Shown in pieces: positions 20,501 through 32,322 of a stretch of 64,000 nucleotides of DNA. The notes under the pieces are model-generated. The model was not told the origin of the DNA. It made no database searches and saw only the letters and a program-made list of their open reading frames with translations. The stretch comes from Prosopocoilus inquinatus (taxonomy: Eukaryota > Arthropoda > Insecta > Coleoptera > Lucanidae), in the NCBI GenBank assembly GCA_036172665.1, contig CM069876.1, forward strand, positions 35,991,001-36,055,000. The letters are read 5' to 3'. The position numbers were made by a program, and so were the translations under genes. Position 1 is the first letter of the stretch; every line of letters starts with the position of its first letter.

Positions 20501-23500
20501 CTTTAGATCTTTGACTATCCAGGGTTTTTTATTGAATGCATTATTGCTACGCTTCTTTGTTTATTTGGTGATAGATTTACGAATTATTTTTGAAAAGTGT
20601 ATTTTGCAATTCACAAATGAATTTTCACGTAGACTGACAATAAATTGATTAGGTAATAAAATTTTTAATGCAATACCAATTGCTTTATTTAGGATTTTCT
20701 TGTAAGGCAACATAAGAACAAAAAAATCGCAAAATTATTTATAACCAAGGATACGAAATCGGCCCACTTGTTTCGTGAGCAGTACGAAAATTTAGTAATC
20801 GCCCAGAGTAACTTCTGCGAAGTGCGAACGCTTGCATTGTAACCGTTCCCCTCCCACTCAATAGCATAGATTTAAATGCATCGGAGCCGCGCAGTGGTAC
20901 AGTCGGTGTAAAACGTGTCCAACACTAAATGGGCCAAATTTTTTTCTGATTTTTTCTGTTTTTTTCCCCGTGACTAGGAACCCTACGAACCTCAGAATAT
21001 GCTCAATGGATTTTGTCACATGATGTGGCGGAATAAGTTACCCATCCTATACCTCTCTCTCTTGATCAAACAACCTCCTAATACATAATACACTTATTTG
21101 AAAGCTGTTTTTCTTTTCTTAAGAAGAATTCACATCATAGTGACAAATTGCAATATTTTTATGAGCGACGTAAAATGTAACAAAATTTGAATTCAAATGG
21201 AAGTTATTTCACATATAAACAACAGTTATGTGGCCAATGTTACAGGAAAACTATGGCAACTGAATTAATGAAGGAACAGATATCTATCCAGTTGGTACAT
21301 TTAAAGAAAACCTGCGAAAAGATTCTGTTCTGTGAAAGTTCTTGCAAGGTTGTTAGAACTGATTTGTGTATTAGGAGGTTTCTTAGATCAAGAGAAACAG
21401 GTATAGGATGGTAATTTGTTCCATAAAGTCCAAAATCCATTGAGTATATTCAGGGTTACCACTCACAGGGAAAACCGGGAATGAACAAAAGCTTCACAAT
21501 GTCAGGGAAAGTCAGGAAATGTCCTTATTTTAATGCAAAAGTCTGGAAATTCGAATAAAAAAAATAGAAAATTGTTTTAGATATTAAAGAAACATAGAAT
21601 TGCGTAATCTAAGTGAATAATTGTTAATAATATCACGTTTTTAAGAGAAAAATATTATTATTCGTATTGCCAATGTAGGCAACCATACAAACGAATGTGT
21701 TCATTGAGTTGCACTAAGACTTTTCGTTTCTTGCAAAATTCAATTTCTTATTTTATTTAAACCAACAGACGTGTTATTAAAATTAATTGCTTATAATTTT
21801 TAAAAGTAATTCGATCGTTCTCCACAATACCTGTGATATTTAAATTAGAAATGTTTGTACATCTATCATTTCTGTTCTGAAATCAAGAGAAAACGTGTAA
21901 AAATTAGGAAAGTTGTTTAATCGCAATCAATAGTGTAAGCTTTTTTTGTAAAAAGTCAGAAAAACTGGAAAAGTCAGGGAATGTTTCAGTGAAAATAAAG
22001 TGGGAACTCCACACCAGGTTTTTATACTAAATGCTTGACAGACCCGTAAGTTAATTACATTTTTATTAAATGGTTTAATGTTTAATTAAATGTTTAAATT
22101 GCAACAGTCCTTCTCTGAAAATAGGTTGCTTTAGTGTGTCTCCCTCTTCAGCATAGCGTTGAAAAATTGTTCTGAAGTTAGAACTTATGATGAAAACCAG
22201 ATTGGTTTTGCAGTTTATGACACTATTTCGTTCTGTTAGGTTAGGATTATCTAAAATGATAACAAATTTATTAAAAACAAAACTGCTATAAAATTTAACA
22301 TCGTGTCATTTAGGCCTCAAAGTAATAAAAAAGATAACTTCCAATAAATAGGTGACAAATCATCACTATCTATTTGGTGCAGTGTACCTTGGGATTTGGA
22401 CATAAGTCATAAATTTGTAGCCGTATCTTTTAATGCAGGCCGCGATGAAATTTTTCTTTCTCGTTTCAGCTTCAACCATAAATGAAAGGTCTCTTTTTAA
22501 TGAGAAAAGTCTGAGTCCTCAACAGGCAAACTCTTCGCTGAGCTCGAGGCAACCATCCTTTAACGCGTCAGTGTTTGGGTCTCCCAATTTCGTTGACCGC
22601 ACTATCTCCAGCAAGCGAATAATGAACTCGCCCTTCTACAATGGACGCACAATTTATGGGGGAGCCTCTGCGTACGGTCGTCATTTGGGGCAGACATCGT
22701 TTGATCCGAAACTTCCCCTAAGAAACATCGTTCAAATAAAACCTGTGAATGACAAAGTGTTGAAGGATAACGCTGTGCTAAGCAAAACAGCCCGGAGGAT
22801 TTTGGATACTCTGGAACAATACACGACGCCTATCGCAGAGGCTAAGAAAATACCCAATCCTTCATTGAGGCGGCCCTTGAAGAGTGCGGGGGCAAGTCCA
22901 TATTCAATTCGTGAGCCGAGAGTTCCATCGAACAAAGAACTTCAAGTACCGACAGTGCCGGATTTGTTGAAAATGAAATTGAAAGAACGGTTGCAAGATA
23001 GCACCGTATCAGTCAGGCAGATAGCCACGAGCTCTAAATCGTTGTTGAACACTGAGGAGTATTCAATCAAAGCCACAGACGAAAACGTTCCTAAACACAC
23101 GAATAAAATGAAGGCGAAAATATCAAGTCTGAGGCCGAAGGCACCAGTGGAAAACGAGATAGCTCCCGAAGTAAAACTTCCCGACATTCAATTACCTATT
23201 TCGACTCTTCCCAAATTCGATTTTTCCCTAACGACTCCGCCGCCTACATCAAAGAAACCGTCAAAATCCGAAATCACATTCACCTCATCCACCAAGACCC
23301 TCAAAACAATCACGAAAACCTCCCCGAGCAAGGAAGAAACCAAGACCACTTGCACCAAAGAAGAAACTATTAAAAAAGAAACAAGCAAGGTGGAAAACGA
23401 CGAGGTTGTTTCGCATAAAACAGAAAATTCCAGGACGGAAACGAGCAATTCGCAGAAGACTTTGATCACGGAATACAAATTCGCTGAGCCCCTCATACTA

Positions 23501-26500
23501 GCAGAGAACATGAAGTCAATAAAGGCCATCAACAACTTCATCTTCAGCGAGCCCGTCTCGAAGAAACAGGACAAGTCCGTCTTGGAAGTTCCTGAGGTAC
23601 CCAACAACTTTAAGCCCCCAAGTGAAAACAAGAGAATTCAACCGCCACCCAAATCAGAAGTTAACAAAGAGACTGCCCCAAATGTACTTACCTGGGAATG
23701 CCCCGTGTGTCTCATTCGGAATATCCCGGGGAATGCTTGGTGTAAAGCCTGCAACGCTTTGCACAGTGATACAAAAGAAAAATTGAAGGCCCCGAGTGAA
23801 CAGCGAACTTCAAACGTGGTCGACAAGAATAGTTTCGGTGGAAACTTCAAGCTCTCTGCAGATAAGTGGGAGTGTGCAACTTGTCTGGTTAGAAATAATG
23901 TTGCTGATAGTAAATGTGTCGCATGTACGACACCTCGAGCCGGTGCCCCAAACACAGCAACAACAACAACAACAACAGCACCCACACCGATGACTACAGG
24001 CAGTGGTTTCGGGGATAAATTCAAGCCACCATCAAATTCATGGGAATGCACAGTTTGTATGATTAGAAATAAAAACGAGCTCACAAAGTGCGTGGCTTGT
24101 GAATCACCGAGATCCGCCGGAAATAAGTTGGTAGCAAAGCCAGCAGATTTTGGAAGTAGTTTCAAAAAGAAAGAGAGTGAGTGGGAGTGTGACAGTTGTA
24201 TGGTGCGAAACTCAGCTGATTTAAATAAATGTCAGTGCTGTGAAGCTGCAAAGCCGGGCAGCGCAAACCCCACTCTAAACCTGCCGAGAGAGAAAAGCAC
24301 GTTGTCTACTTTTAATTTTGGAATTGATAAAAGCAGCGTGACAAACACGCATGGCTTTACTCTGCTTGCTAAGACAAATGAAAATGGACCGATTGCAAGC
24401 TCGATTTTCGGTCAAAGTTCTAACGTGACAGTTCCAACATCCACACCACTGACTTTCACTTTCGGGGTCAAACCTCAAACCATTCAAGATCAGCCGAGTA
24501 CTTCGGAGGCTCTATCCAGCAGTTCTAAGCCACCCATCTTAAATGTTGAAAAACTTGAAGAAGTGAGTGTGAAACCCACAGGATTTGTGTTTGGGGCGAA
24601 CGCTCCGACGCCTATCAACAGTTTCGTGTTCAAGGAACCTTTGCCTGTTGCCACGAATTCAGCGAACGCAGAAATTGCAAAAGATGTTTCCAAGTCGGAT
24701 AAACCCGTGTCCTTAAACGGTGATATTAACAAGAGCGAGTCAGTATTTAAAAGTGCACCGAGTTCGATGCCTCAATTAAACCCAAGCGTCCAAACAAACA
24801 CTGTAAGCTTTCCAGAATCAGGAAAAGACGCTGTCCCAAATTTGTTTGCATTCGGTGCTAAACCACAGTCTCAATCTCAACACCAACCGGAACTCCCCCA
24901 ATCTTTATTTGGTGGAAGCAACAACAACGACGGTCAATCGTCTACTTTATTTAAATTCATGCCAACTGAAAATAAAACTGTTGTGAACGACAAGTCATTT
25001 GGTTCGCCTTTCGCCTTTCGTGGTGCTGCCGGTGGTTCATCGAACAATTCAGTATTCGGACAGACGAATTCAGCCTCGTTTGGAACTGCGACACCCTCCA
25101 CGGGGGCCTTCGATGTTCAAGCAAAACCGTTCTCCTTTGGTGCCGCCAGCGCTAATAGCCAGCCGGACTCGACCCCAAAGACGTTTTCCTTCGGGCAAAA
25201 CGCGGTTACCAAACCTGAAACGGCAAATCTGTTCAGTTTCGGTGGAAACAGCGGTGGCAGTTCTGCTGCTCCCACCCCAAATATATTCAACTCGCCCCCG
25301 AATGTGAGTGTCGTTCAACCAAGCGGCGGTGGTGGTTTCAGTTTTAACTCGCCTCCGTTCGGGTCTTTGTCTCAGCCTGCGCAGAATGGAACTTTCAATT
25401 TCGGTGGAAACGTAAACGCTGCACCGAAAGCCGGGTTTAGTTTTGGTGCTCCTACTGCTGCTCCGGCTGTTCAGCCGACTGTTGCACCTCCCCCCGTCAA
25501 CGCCCCGGGGATTTTCAATTTTGGCGCACCACCTAATTTGGTAAGTAAAATACAAAGTTAATGCTTTAAGTTTTTTTTTTTTATTTGTTAATTACAGAGT
25601 GTTACTGTATTCATGTCTTTAACAGTGTTCCCACTCAGCGGAAAAAGATAGGGAATTGTGAATGGGTTCACAATGTCGGGGAAAAGTCACGGAATTTGTT
25701 TTTTTTTTTTTCATGCTAAAGTCAATGAAGTTAATTGAAGCACTGGAAACTCGAATATAAATTTGTTTTCTAAAATTAAAAAAAAAAAAAAAAATTAGAT
25801 TTGAGAAGAAAAGAGATTGATTCGACCTCTAAGACGGTTTTACGCTATCCTATTTCTTTTGTGTGCAAGATTTGGTTCATTTTCCTTGAAGTGCAGTGAC
25901 TTGTATTAAAAATTAAATTGAATCAGAGTTTTCTAGAGTCTAGAAAAATACAACATGTTCTATCTCCAAACCATATCTATAGCTCAACTATTAGAGAAAT
26001 AGAACCAAATTTTGTTATTGGAATAGGGTAGTCTAAAAGGACCTTGAGACTCATAATGAGGCATGATTGCTTTCATAACCTCTGATTGCTTTCATAACTT
26101 TCAGAATATTTTTATTTACTGCAAATTACACAAATTCTACGATTTTTTTAAACATATAAAATAGCGACATTTTACTATCGCTTTTTGACCTAACATTGCA
26201 GTAGGATAGACAAATTGAAGCGGGATTTGCTCCTAATGAGTCCCTCATGCAAGGCGGCCATGCTTGCTGTCAAAGCATAATGAAAGATTTTAGAAAAATT
26301 TTTTTAAAGTTGGAAACTGTGCAGCAATGTAGGCAATGAAATGGGTTTGCGTTACAAAGCACAGTGATTTTTTATAGATAAAATATGGCAACATTGCAGG
26401 TGTACAGTCAGATTAAAAAATAATAATAATTTTTTGTGTTTTGTTCGAAACAGATGACAATTAATTACTTCTCATTGGTCAGTTTTGGAGTTTTTTTTTG

Positions 26501-29385
26501 CTTCAACTAAAACACAGCTTTGTCATTTTTTTTTGTTAAAACATGACAATCGCTTTTTATCTTTTCTTTTTTATCAAAGAGCTAGAACACCGACAGATTT
26601 TTCATAAAATATGGCAACATTGTAGATGATAAGTGACGCTAAAGGTTTTTTGTCGGTTTGTCGGGGATTGCCTTAAGTGGATAAAAACGTTTACACTAGA
26701 TTTGGAATTTCTTGCTTAAATTAAAAGATTATAATGTATGTACTTTGTTGTATTTTTGTTCACACATATGACAATCGCTTATCATTAGTCAAGTTTGCAG
26801 TTTTGTTAAAGAAAAAGAACTTTATTGTATGTTGAAATAGATGACAATCGCTTATCATAAACAAAACTTCAATTTTGCAATTTCGTTTCAATTGCTTATT
26901 TCTTTGAAATGAAAATCAAAGAATAAAACTAAAATTACATTTTTGTTATTTCGTTTATTTTCTGTTAAATTAAAAAAAAAAACAATTGTATTTTTGCTGC
27001 AACAAATGACAGTTCAGCGTTAGAAAGTTTGACCTTTTTTAATTTGTTCATTTGGCTCAAATGAAAAAAAAAAAAACTTAAAATGGTGTTTTGTTGAAAC
27101 AGATGGCAAAGGTCTAATGATTAGTCACTTTTGGAATCTTTTTGCTGTTTTCATTTGTTTCGAGTGCACATTGGTGCAACAAAGGAACACACAACTTTAC
27201 TGTATTTTTGTTGAAACAGATGACAATCGCTTTTCTTCAATTTCTCTAATTTTATAGTTTTGTTTTATTTGCTTATTTGTTTGAAATGAAAAAGAATAAA
27301 ACTAAAAATGCATTTTTGTTGATTTTTTTTTAATTTCGTTTATTTTCTTTAAATTAAAAAAAAAAACAATTGTATTTTTGCTGCAACAAATGACAGTCGC
27401 TGATCGTTAATGAGTTTGACTTTTTAAAAAATAAAAACAAAATTGTGTTGAAACAGATGACAATCGTCTACGATTAGTCACTTTTGGAATCTTTTTTCTG
27501 TTTTCCTTTGTTTCGAGTGCACATTAGTGCAACAAACGAAAACACACTTTATTGTATTTTTGTTGAAACAGTTGACGATCGTTTATCATCAATAAAACTC
27601 CCAATTTTGGAGTTTGTTTCATTTGCTTATTTGTTTGAAATGAAAATTACAGCATAACTGCATTTTTGTTGATTTTTTAAATTTCGTTTGTTTTCTTTTC
27701 TTTAAATAAAAAAAAAAACAGAATCGTATTTTTACTGCAACAAAGTGACACTCGCTTTTTTCATTCGTTCATTTGGCTTAAATTATAAAAGAAAAATAAA
27801 TGGTGTTTTGTTGAAACATTTGACAATTGTGTATGATTAATCGCTTTTGGAATCTCTTTTCTGTTATTCCTGTTTTAAATATAAAAAAAAATAAGCAACT
27901 TCTTAGCTTGTAGAAACAGAAAGCAACAGCTAATCACTAATCATTTGTTTTAAAAAGCTACGTCTCGTTTGTTTCTTAGCTGAAAATAAAAAAAGAATTA
28001 ATTTTATGTAACTCTTTCTGAAACAAATAATTATTGATCGGTTTTGAGTTTCGTTTCGTTAGTTTATTTCTTTCAAATCTAAAATAAGAGCACTTCAACC
28101 AAAACTGTATATTTGTTGAAAATCGTTTACCTTAATTACACTCACCGGCAAAAAGAAACCCCCGGCCACCCTAAATTTCTTTTACAAAACTAATAAAATT
28201 TAACTAATTTAACTGAATAATGGTAGATGATAGTAATGGTATAGTTTTGGACCTTTGTTTCAGATCTGCTTCACAAAAATAAATCAAGTAAAATTGTGTC
28301 TTCATTGAAACAAATGACAATCGCCTGTGACCAGTCATTTTTCGAATTTTGTTCGTTTTGTTTTTCGTTTGTGCAAAACTGAATCAAATAAAATTGAAAT
28401 GACGATCACCTGTGACCAGTCATTTTACATATTTTGTTTCGTTTGTTTCTTTTTTATTTCAAATTTAAGAAAGGGAAAAAACAACTTATTTTTACCTTTG
28501 TTGTAACATCAACAAAAAAAACTCTTTGTTTTTACAATTTTCTTTTTTACTTAAAAAAAACAAGAAGTTTCGTTTTATCGTTGTAAACTAAAGAATCAAA
28601 AAGCAAATTAGAAAATTTAAAAGTGAATTATGAAAAAGTTCACGTTTTTAATTAAAAAGAAACATGTTATCGAGGTCTGTAATATAGGCAACCATACAAG
28701 CAGCAGTGTTGTATAGTGCAACCATACAAGCAGTCATTGAGTTGCCTATAGGTAAGAATTTTCATCTTTTGAAAAATCTAATTTATTTTTTAAACCAACG
28801 GGCATCTTATTAAAATTATAATAGATACTTAGAATTTTTTATTGTTTATCACAACACGTGATAATAAAAAATAAATTAATTAAATCTATTATTTCTGTTC
28901 TGAAATCAGGAGAAAAAAATGGATAAATGTGCAAAATTTAGGAGAGTTGCATAATCACAGCCAGAAAAACCTGGAAAAGTCTTGAAATGTTTCAATGAAA
29001 ATAATAAAGTGGGAAGCCTGATTAATTAATACAGTATGTTCCGTATCTACATATTCTTCTTTTATACGTGTCTTTTTGACTTTAAAAGTATTTTAACGCA
29101 AATAATTTAAGGAACAAGTAATAATTGTTATTGTTGGTAAGTTATAGTTGTTTTTCTCTTTGAAACAGCCACCGTCAGGATCAGGTGGATTCAATTTTGG
29201 ATCGAGCGATGTCAAGCCGAACTTCAACTTCACAGGAGGAGCTCCACCTCCGACTTTCAGGTATTTTACTGTGCTAACTTTGACTCTGTTGGATTTGGCA
29301 ATGTGTCTTCCTTGTTTTCAGTGGTGGCTCTGGTACAGACAAGCCGAGAGTAATCAGAAGAGCAGTACGAAGAACGCAACGATAG
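17584..29385 (+). CDS. Nup153: Nucleoporin Nup153 (five coding exons, 1261 residues)
   Basis: Nuclear-basket nucleoporin of the nuclear pore complex, binding Ran, transport receptors and lamina/chromatin partners. Exons: 17584-17652, 17878-18367, 22470-25540, 29169-29260 and 29322-29385. All junctions are GT-AG and the joined frame is exactly 3786 bases, stop included. Residues 24-50 form the amphipathic N-terminal segment (SFVKKVKSRVSGLLPSS, ISKWFG) that resembles the vertebrate envelope-targeting region. A Lys/Arg stretch (PPSKRIKP) follows. Four RanBP2-type zinc fingers start at residues 595, 653, 711 and 758. From about residue 790 to the end is an FG-repeat domain with FNFG, FSFG and FGA units. 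The protein ends in a basic tail (PRVIRRAVRRTQR), a typical Nup153 C-terminus. The start ATG opens exon 1 (MANGSDDYLSDKTPAS). Confidence 0.95.
18497..18622. mobile_element. Hairpin MITE, TATAGCGTTTTTC family, copy 1
   Basis: The left end TATAGCGTTTTTCGCTGGCT pairs with the right end AGCCAGTGGAAAACGCTAT, and an inner pair CACTGAGTGTATCT/AGATACACTCAGTG follows. The ends are bounded by TA, so Tc1/mariner-type is likely. A second copy lies at 35410-35536. Confidence 0.8.
18795..19083. mobile_element. Inverted-repeat MITE in Nup153 intron 2
   Basis: The left end GGTCAACTGAATTGATAT matches the reverse of the right end ATATCAATTCAGCTGACC. Inner blocks GTGTCAAGTGGCGCCC and GGGCGCTAATTGACAC also pair. 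Confidence 0.7.
19240..19440 (+). repeat. TCTGGCAGA family repeat, copy 2
   Basis: Begins AGAGACCCTCTAGTTA and contains TCTGCCATATTTCAGCAAAA, GAAAGAATGGAAGTGTAG and AAAATAAGCAAGCCAGGTTA. It aligns with blocks in copies 3 and 4. Confidence 0.7.
19850..20305 (+). repeat. TCTGGCAGA family repeat, tandem copies 3 and 4, with a perfect palindrome
   Basis: A partial unit (about 19850-19968) is followed by a near-complete unit from about 19979 (ATACCCTCTAGTTAAAGTCT) to 20305 (GACTGTAACTAGAAGGTC), whose ends are inverted repeats. Inside lie GAAAGAATGGAAGCGC and AAAATAAGCAA. The palindrome at 19999-20076 is described separately. Confidence 0.7.
19999..20076. repeat. Perfect 38-base inverted repeat with 2-base loop
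   Basis: The left arm 19999-20036 (TGGCAGAATGACATTCATTT and on) is the exact complement of 20039-20076 around the two bases TG. Such a sequence would form a very stable cruciform or RNA hairpin. Confidence 0.9.
20740..20975 (+). repeat. Dispersed repeat (CGGCCCACTTG family), copy 2
   Basis: From ACGAAATCGGCCCACTTG to GTCCAACACTAAATGGGCC. The ends carry a short inverted repeat (GGCCCACTT and its reverse). The block with GAAGTGCGAACGCT and CCCACTCAATAGCA is shared with 54985-55212 and, in reverse, with about 8700-8860. Confidence 0.75.
20983..21456. mobile_element. Fold-back element in Nup153 intron 2
   Basis: The left arm (AACCCTACGAACCTCAGAAT, then ATGCTCAATGGATTTTG, CATCCTATACCTCT, CTTGATCAAACAACCTCCTA) is matched in reverse by the right arm (GTGTATTAGGAGG, CTTAGATCAAGAG, AGGTATAGGATGG, CAAAATCCATTGAGTATA). 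Arms are about 110 bases. The middle has no known protein. Confidence 0.7.
21453..22017 (+). repeat. hAT-like dispersed repeat (GGGAAAACCGGGAA family), copy 1
   Basis: From CAGGGTTACCACTCACAGGG to AAATAAAGTGGGAACTC. It contains the markers CAATGTCAGGGAAAGTC, TAGGCAACCATACAAACG and GGAAAAGTCAGGGAATG. Related copies are in other introns at 25623-29014 (interrupted), 34542-35145 and 42308-44470 (interrupted). The CAGNGTTNCCAC/GTGGGAA ends suggest a hAT relationship. Confidence 0.65.
22470..25540 (+). CDS. Nup153: Nup153 exon 3: linker, four zinc fingers and FG domain
   Basis: The acceptor TTTCAG is at 22464-22469, and the first two bases complete a Thr codon split from exon 2 (A+CT). The donor GTAAGT is at 25541. 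Fingers of the type WECxxC(x10)CxxC start with Trp codons at 23693, 23867, 24041 and 24182, spaced 58, 58 and 47 residues. A (CAA/ACA)n run at about 23955-23980 encodes a polythreonine linker between fingers 2 and 3. The Ser/Thr/Lys-rich region before the fingers is expected to be disordered. An upstream in-frame ATG at 22445 lies in the intron and is not used. Confidence 0.95.
26151..26297 (+). mobile_element. Hammerhead-family insertion, copy 3 (147 bases, no ribozyme)
   Basis: Starts AACATATAAAATAGCGACAT like the copy at 1344, runs through the GTAGGATAGACAAATTGAAG, TTGCTCCTAATGAGTCCC and GGCGGCCATGCTTGCTG blocks and stops at GATTTTAGAAAA. The flanks ATTTTTTTA at 26142-26150 and 26298-26306 are a 9-base duplication, though low in complexity. 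The hammerhead part is absent, so copies end at different points. Confidence 0.7.
26380..28450 (+). repeat. Degenerate satellite-like tandem array in Nup153 intron 3
   Basis: The word ATGACAATCGC with neighbours TTGTTGAAACAG and ATTAGTCACTTTTGGAATC recurs about 16 times, every 70-170 bases. A higher-order period of about 355 bases is visible: the blocks starting near 27095, 27450 and 27810 share, in order, GAAACAGATG-GACAATC, CTTTTGGAATC, TTTCGAGTGCACATT (first two only), TTGTTGAAACAG and TTGAAATGAAAA. No coding potential. Confidence 0.7.
29169..29385 (+). CDS. Nup153: Nup153 exons 4 and 5 (C-terminus)
   Basis: Exon 4 (29169-29260) continues the FG domain (GGFNFGSS, NFNFTGG). A 61-base intron follows, with GT at 29261 and AG at 29320-29321. 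Exon 5 (29322-29385) encodes GGSGTDKPRVIRRAVRRTQ and then R before TAG. Read-through past 29260 would give an unrelated frame, so the small intron is needed for the conserved basic tail. Confidence 0.92.
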
Positions 29386-30503
29386 TCAAGCTCAGGTGTA
29401 AGCACAACCGGAAAGTCCACTGTAATTATGTGTATGTAACATATAGAAGTATACTGTCAGCGTGACACTACTTTAGCCTTATTTACTCTCCTCTTAGTGT
29501 ACGTTTTTTAAGGATAAATGTTAGGTGATCTGACTGGGAATGTGTTTGCAGACGTGTTGGATGTTACCTAGATAGCTAATGGAGTCCAACTGTGAAGATT
29601 GAAGGCGCGGCATTCACCGTTTCGACCTCCCCCCTTGTAATATAATGTTGATTGTTTAGAATTTATTACGTGCAAATGCGAATGCGGCTTGACCTCGAGG
29701 ATGTTCACAGTTGAGGCTCGCTGGTATAACAACAGTTTGTTATACAAACTTACTGGTGTCACTCTTACATTATTTAATGAAATAGTGTTAGTTGAAACTT
29801 ACGGTCTGATCCATAGAATGTAGAATTTTACAAATGTAAGATGAATGTACTTCATCTGTTATAAGGTGTGATGGAATTCTTTGAGAAATTAAAAAAAAAA
29901 AGAAAACAAACTAAACATATAATATTTATATGACGGCCGTTATTGGCTGGAACTTTTCTGTGATATTCTTATGGGTCAGGCCCCTCCCCGATGTGTATAT
30001 ATATACATAATATGTAATGGTTTATTACTGGTTAACACAGGCAAAACCGCCGGTATATGTACGTATTCGACTCATGCAATTGTGTTGTACTTTTAGTATG
30101 TACTATTGTTGTGAACTGAGAAAATATTTATTGCAGTGCAATAGACCGATATATATTTTTTTATTGCGTTAGTAATTTCGTTTTACACACGACTACGTTT
30201 TGTCTGTGTCCAGTTCTTTCTTTCTTTATAATTTTTTTTTGTAACTTGTAAAGTAGGCTCACTCCTTAGCAAACAATACACAATTCCCCCTCAAACTGAA
30301 ATTATATTTTTTTTTGCTGTAAATAAGTTAACATTTCAAAGAGATGATGTATTTTTAATATAGTGTTTCAATTTTATGTTGTACGCAGACACAATATGAA
30401 GAAGTGATATTTATATGTTGTCTTTTTAATTAAAAAAAAAAAAAATAAATGAAAATAATCCTAAGATGGGTTTATGGCCCCCCAAGTTTTAAAACAAAAT
30501 AAA
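29386..30503 (+). other. Nup153: Nup153 3' UTR with poly(A) signals
   Basis: About 1.1 kb of AT-rich non-coding DNA. AATAAA occurs at 30444-30449 and 30498-30503, either of which could end the transcript. A (GAT)n run follows at about 30523-30538. Confidence 0.55.
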
Positions 30504-32322
30504 AGGAGTTAGACTGCTTGAAGATGATGATGATGATGTATATAAAATATCTATTGAGAACATTATTTAATCCGTTCTTGCTGAAAATTCCAGTCGAATA
30601 CTTCACGTACTGCGAGGGTTTTTATTGATTAGATTATACTCTGATGGAATTCTCAGCAAGTTTGTGCCTTTATTTTTTTATTTATATTCTGTCGGTTGCA
30701 TTACTGCTTGGCCTAGTCCACGAAACTGTTTTAATTTTTCCCTCCTCCCGGACACTTTTATATTTTGCAATTTTACGAGTCTTTTGCATTCCTTCACATT
30801 GATTTCGCAGAATTTATACTGTTGTAAGAAAACATAACTTCGAATTTACACTCATTAATCACGGTCCGAAGCCAAGGTTTTGTTAATTTTGTTTTGGTTA
30901 AGTTAATAAAAGTAATTAGTACGTAACCAACTCATTTATCCCTTATTGATACTTCAACAATACTTTAATTAAATTGAAAGTGAAATAATAACAATGAAAT
31001 AGATTAAAAAGTTTTTAATAATTAATCATTTGGAACATTTCAATTTATAAGATTATACATAACAGTGACATGCACGCAAATACATGGAGAGACAACTATA
31101 CAACTCAACGATTACGCTTTTTTTTTTTGTTTTGTTTTCCTTTAGCCGAACTAAACAGTGTGCTAAGAAGGCGTGAAATACAGTGGGCTCGAAAATTCGA
31201 AGAAATAATTCCATACCATCATCGTTATCATTATTATTAATCCTATTAACACTTACATACACAACTTGTACTTTTTTTTTATAAAAACAACATTAATTTA
31301 TAATAATAATAGTTACGAGAAACAAATAAATTACAACATATATTAATTAATCGAATTTGGATTAAATAAGAGCGGACCTGAGGGTGCTCGAATGCAAAGA
31401 AACACGTCAATTACAAAGTGAAAGTAACAGCTCTGTCGATATCACATGTTATAATATGTTCTTGTGTGTCGCAATTAAGGAAGGGGAGGGGAAGGGGGTG
31501 GAAAAATCACGATGAGAAGCTGGAAAATAAAATAAAAGTGCCTCGAGCTAATTTGCCTTAAATATCCTAATGTACATCTTCGTCTTGCTATTTAAGGAGG
31601 AGGGGGAATGGTACAGCCAAATTTAAACCAAAAGCTGATATGTTCTTAATTTTTTTCTGTAAATCTAAATTGTACTATTGTTTGCCCTTTTTTTATTTTT
31701 TCAGTTTTATAGTCGATGACATCAACCGTGTTATGTAGTAATCTTCGCCATCAATAGATTTGTACTAAAAGAAAACATGCGATGTTTTTTTTTTATTATC
31801 AGACTAAAATTTTATTTTGAACCAACTTTTTATATATATAAATACATTAATATTAATCTATAAAGTCTAAAACTTAAAAGAAAATTATTTACAAATTATC
31901 TAACAGAAGATAGTAGTTACTGTTTTTAGCAAACGAAAATGTACATTGAGGTGATGGAATAGAAAAAAAAAAAAGAGAAAAAAGAAAGAAAAACTATGTC
32001 TAGGAATATTAATTTTCTCTAATTCTAAAACATAAAACCATATTATAATACAAATACAAAGTCACATGTTCGATAAACTACTGAAGGAGATGAGATAGTC
32101 TTTAGTCGTCTGTCTAAGTTAAATAAAAATGCCGATAGGCCCTAGTGAAGTTCAAGTCCTGCGGCTGGGGCAGGTCCTCGGTTCTTTTTTTTTTGCAAAA
32201 AACTGTAAATGTACACCGGTCTTTGCAATAATTATAAATTCAACTCATAAATATACATGCATACTTTTTCACTTAAATCGACCGTTTAACCACTCGAATC
32301 CTGTCAACTCAACGCTCCACCA
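30504..32322. other. Convergent 3' region between Nup153 and WAC
   Basis: AT-rich, with no gene seen. The WAC 3' UTR (minus strand) must occupy the right part; TTTATT words, which read AATAAA on the minus strand, occur near 31690 and 31794 and are possible poly(A) signals. The short frames here have no support. Confidence 0.45.

Larger units (their letters stand above)
25623..29014 (+). repeat. hAT-like dispersed repeat, copy 2, interrupted by about 2.8 kb
   Basis: The left end (CAGTGTTCCCACTCAGCGG) is at 25623 and the right end (TAAAGTGGGAAGCCTG) finishes at about 29014. The markers AATGTCGGGGAAAAGTC and GGCAACCATACAAGC lie near the two ends, but 25790-28600 between them is foreign: tandem repeats and a hammerhead-family fragment. 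Confidence 0.6.

Noticed and set aside
22433..22469. ATG-led N-terminus MQAAMKFFFLVSA in front of Nup153 exon 3, looking like a signal peptide
   Set aside because: It translates the polypyrimidine tract and 3' splice site; the exon joins exon 2 in frame at 22470.
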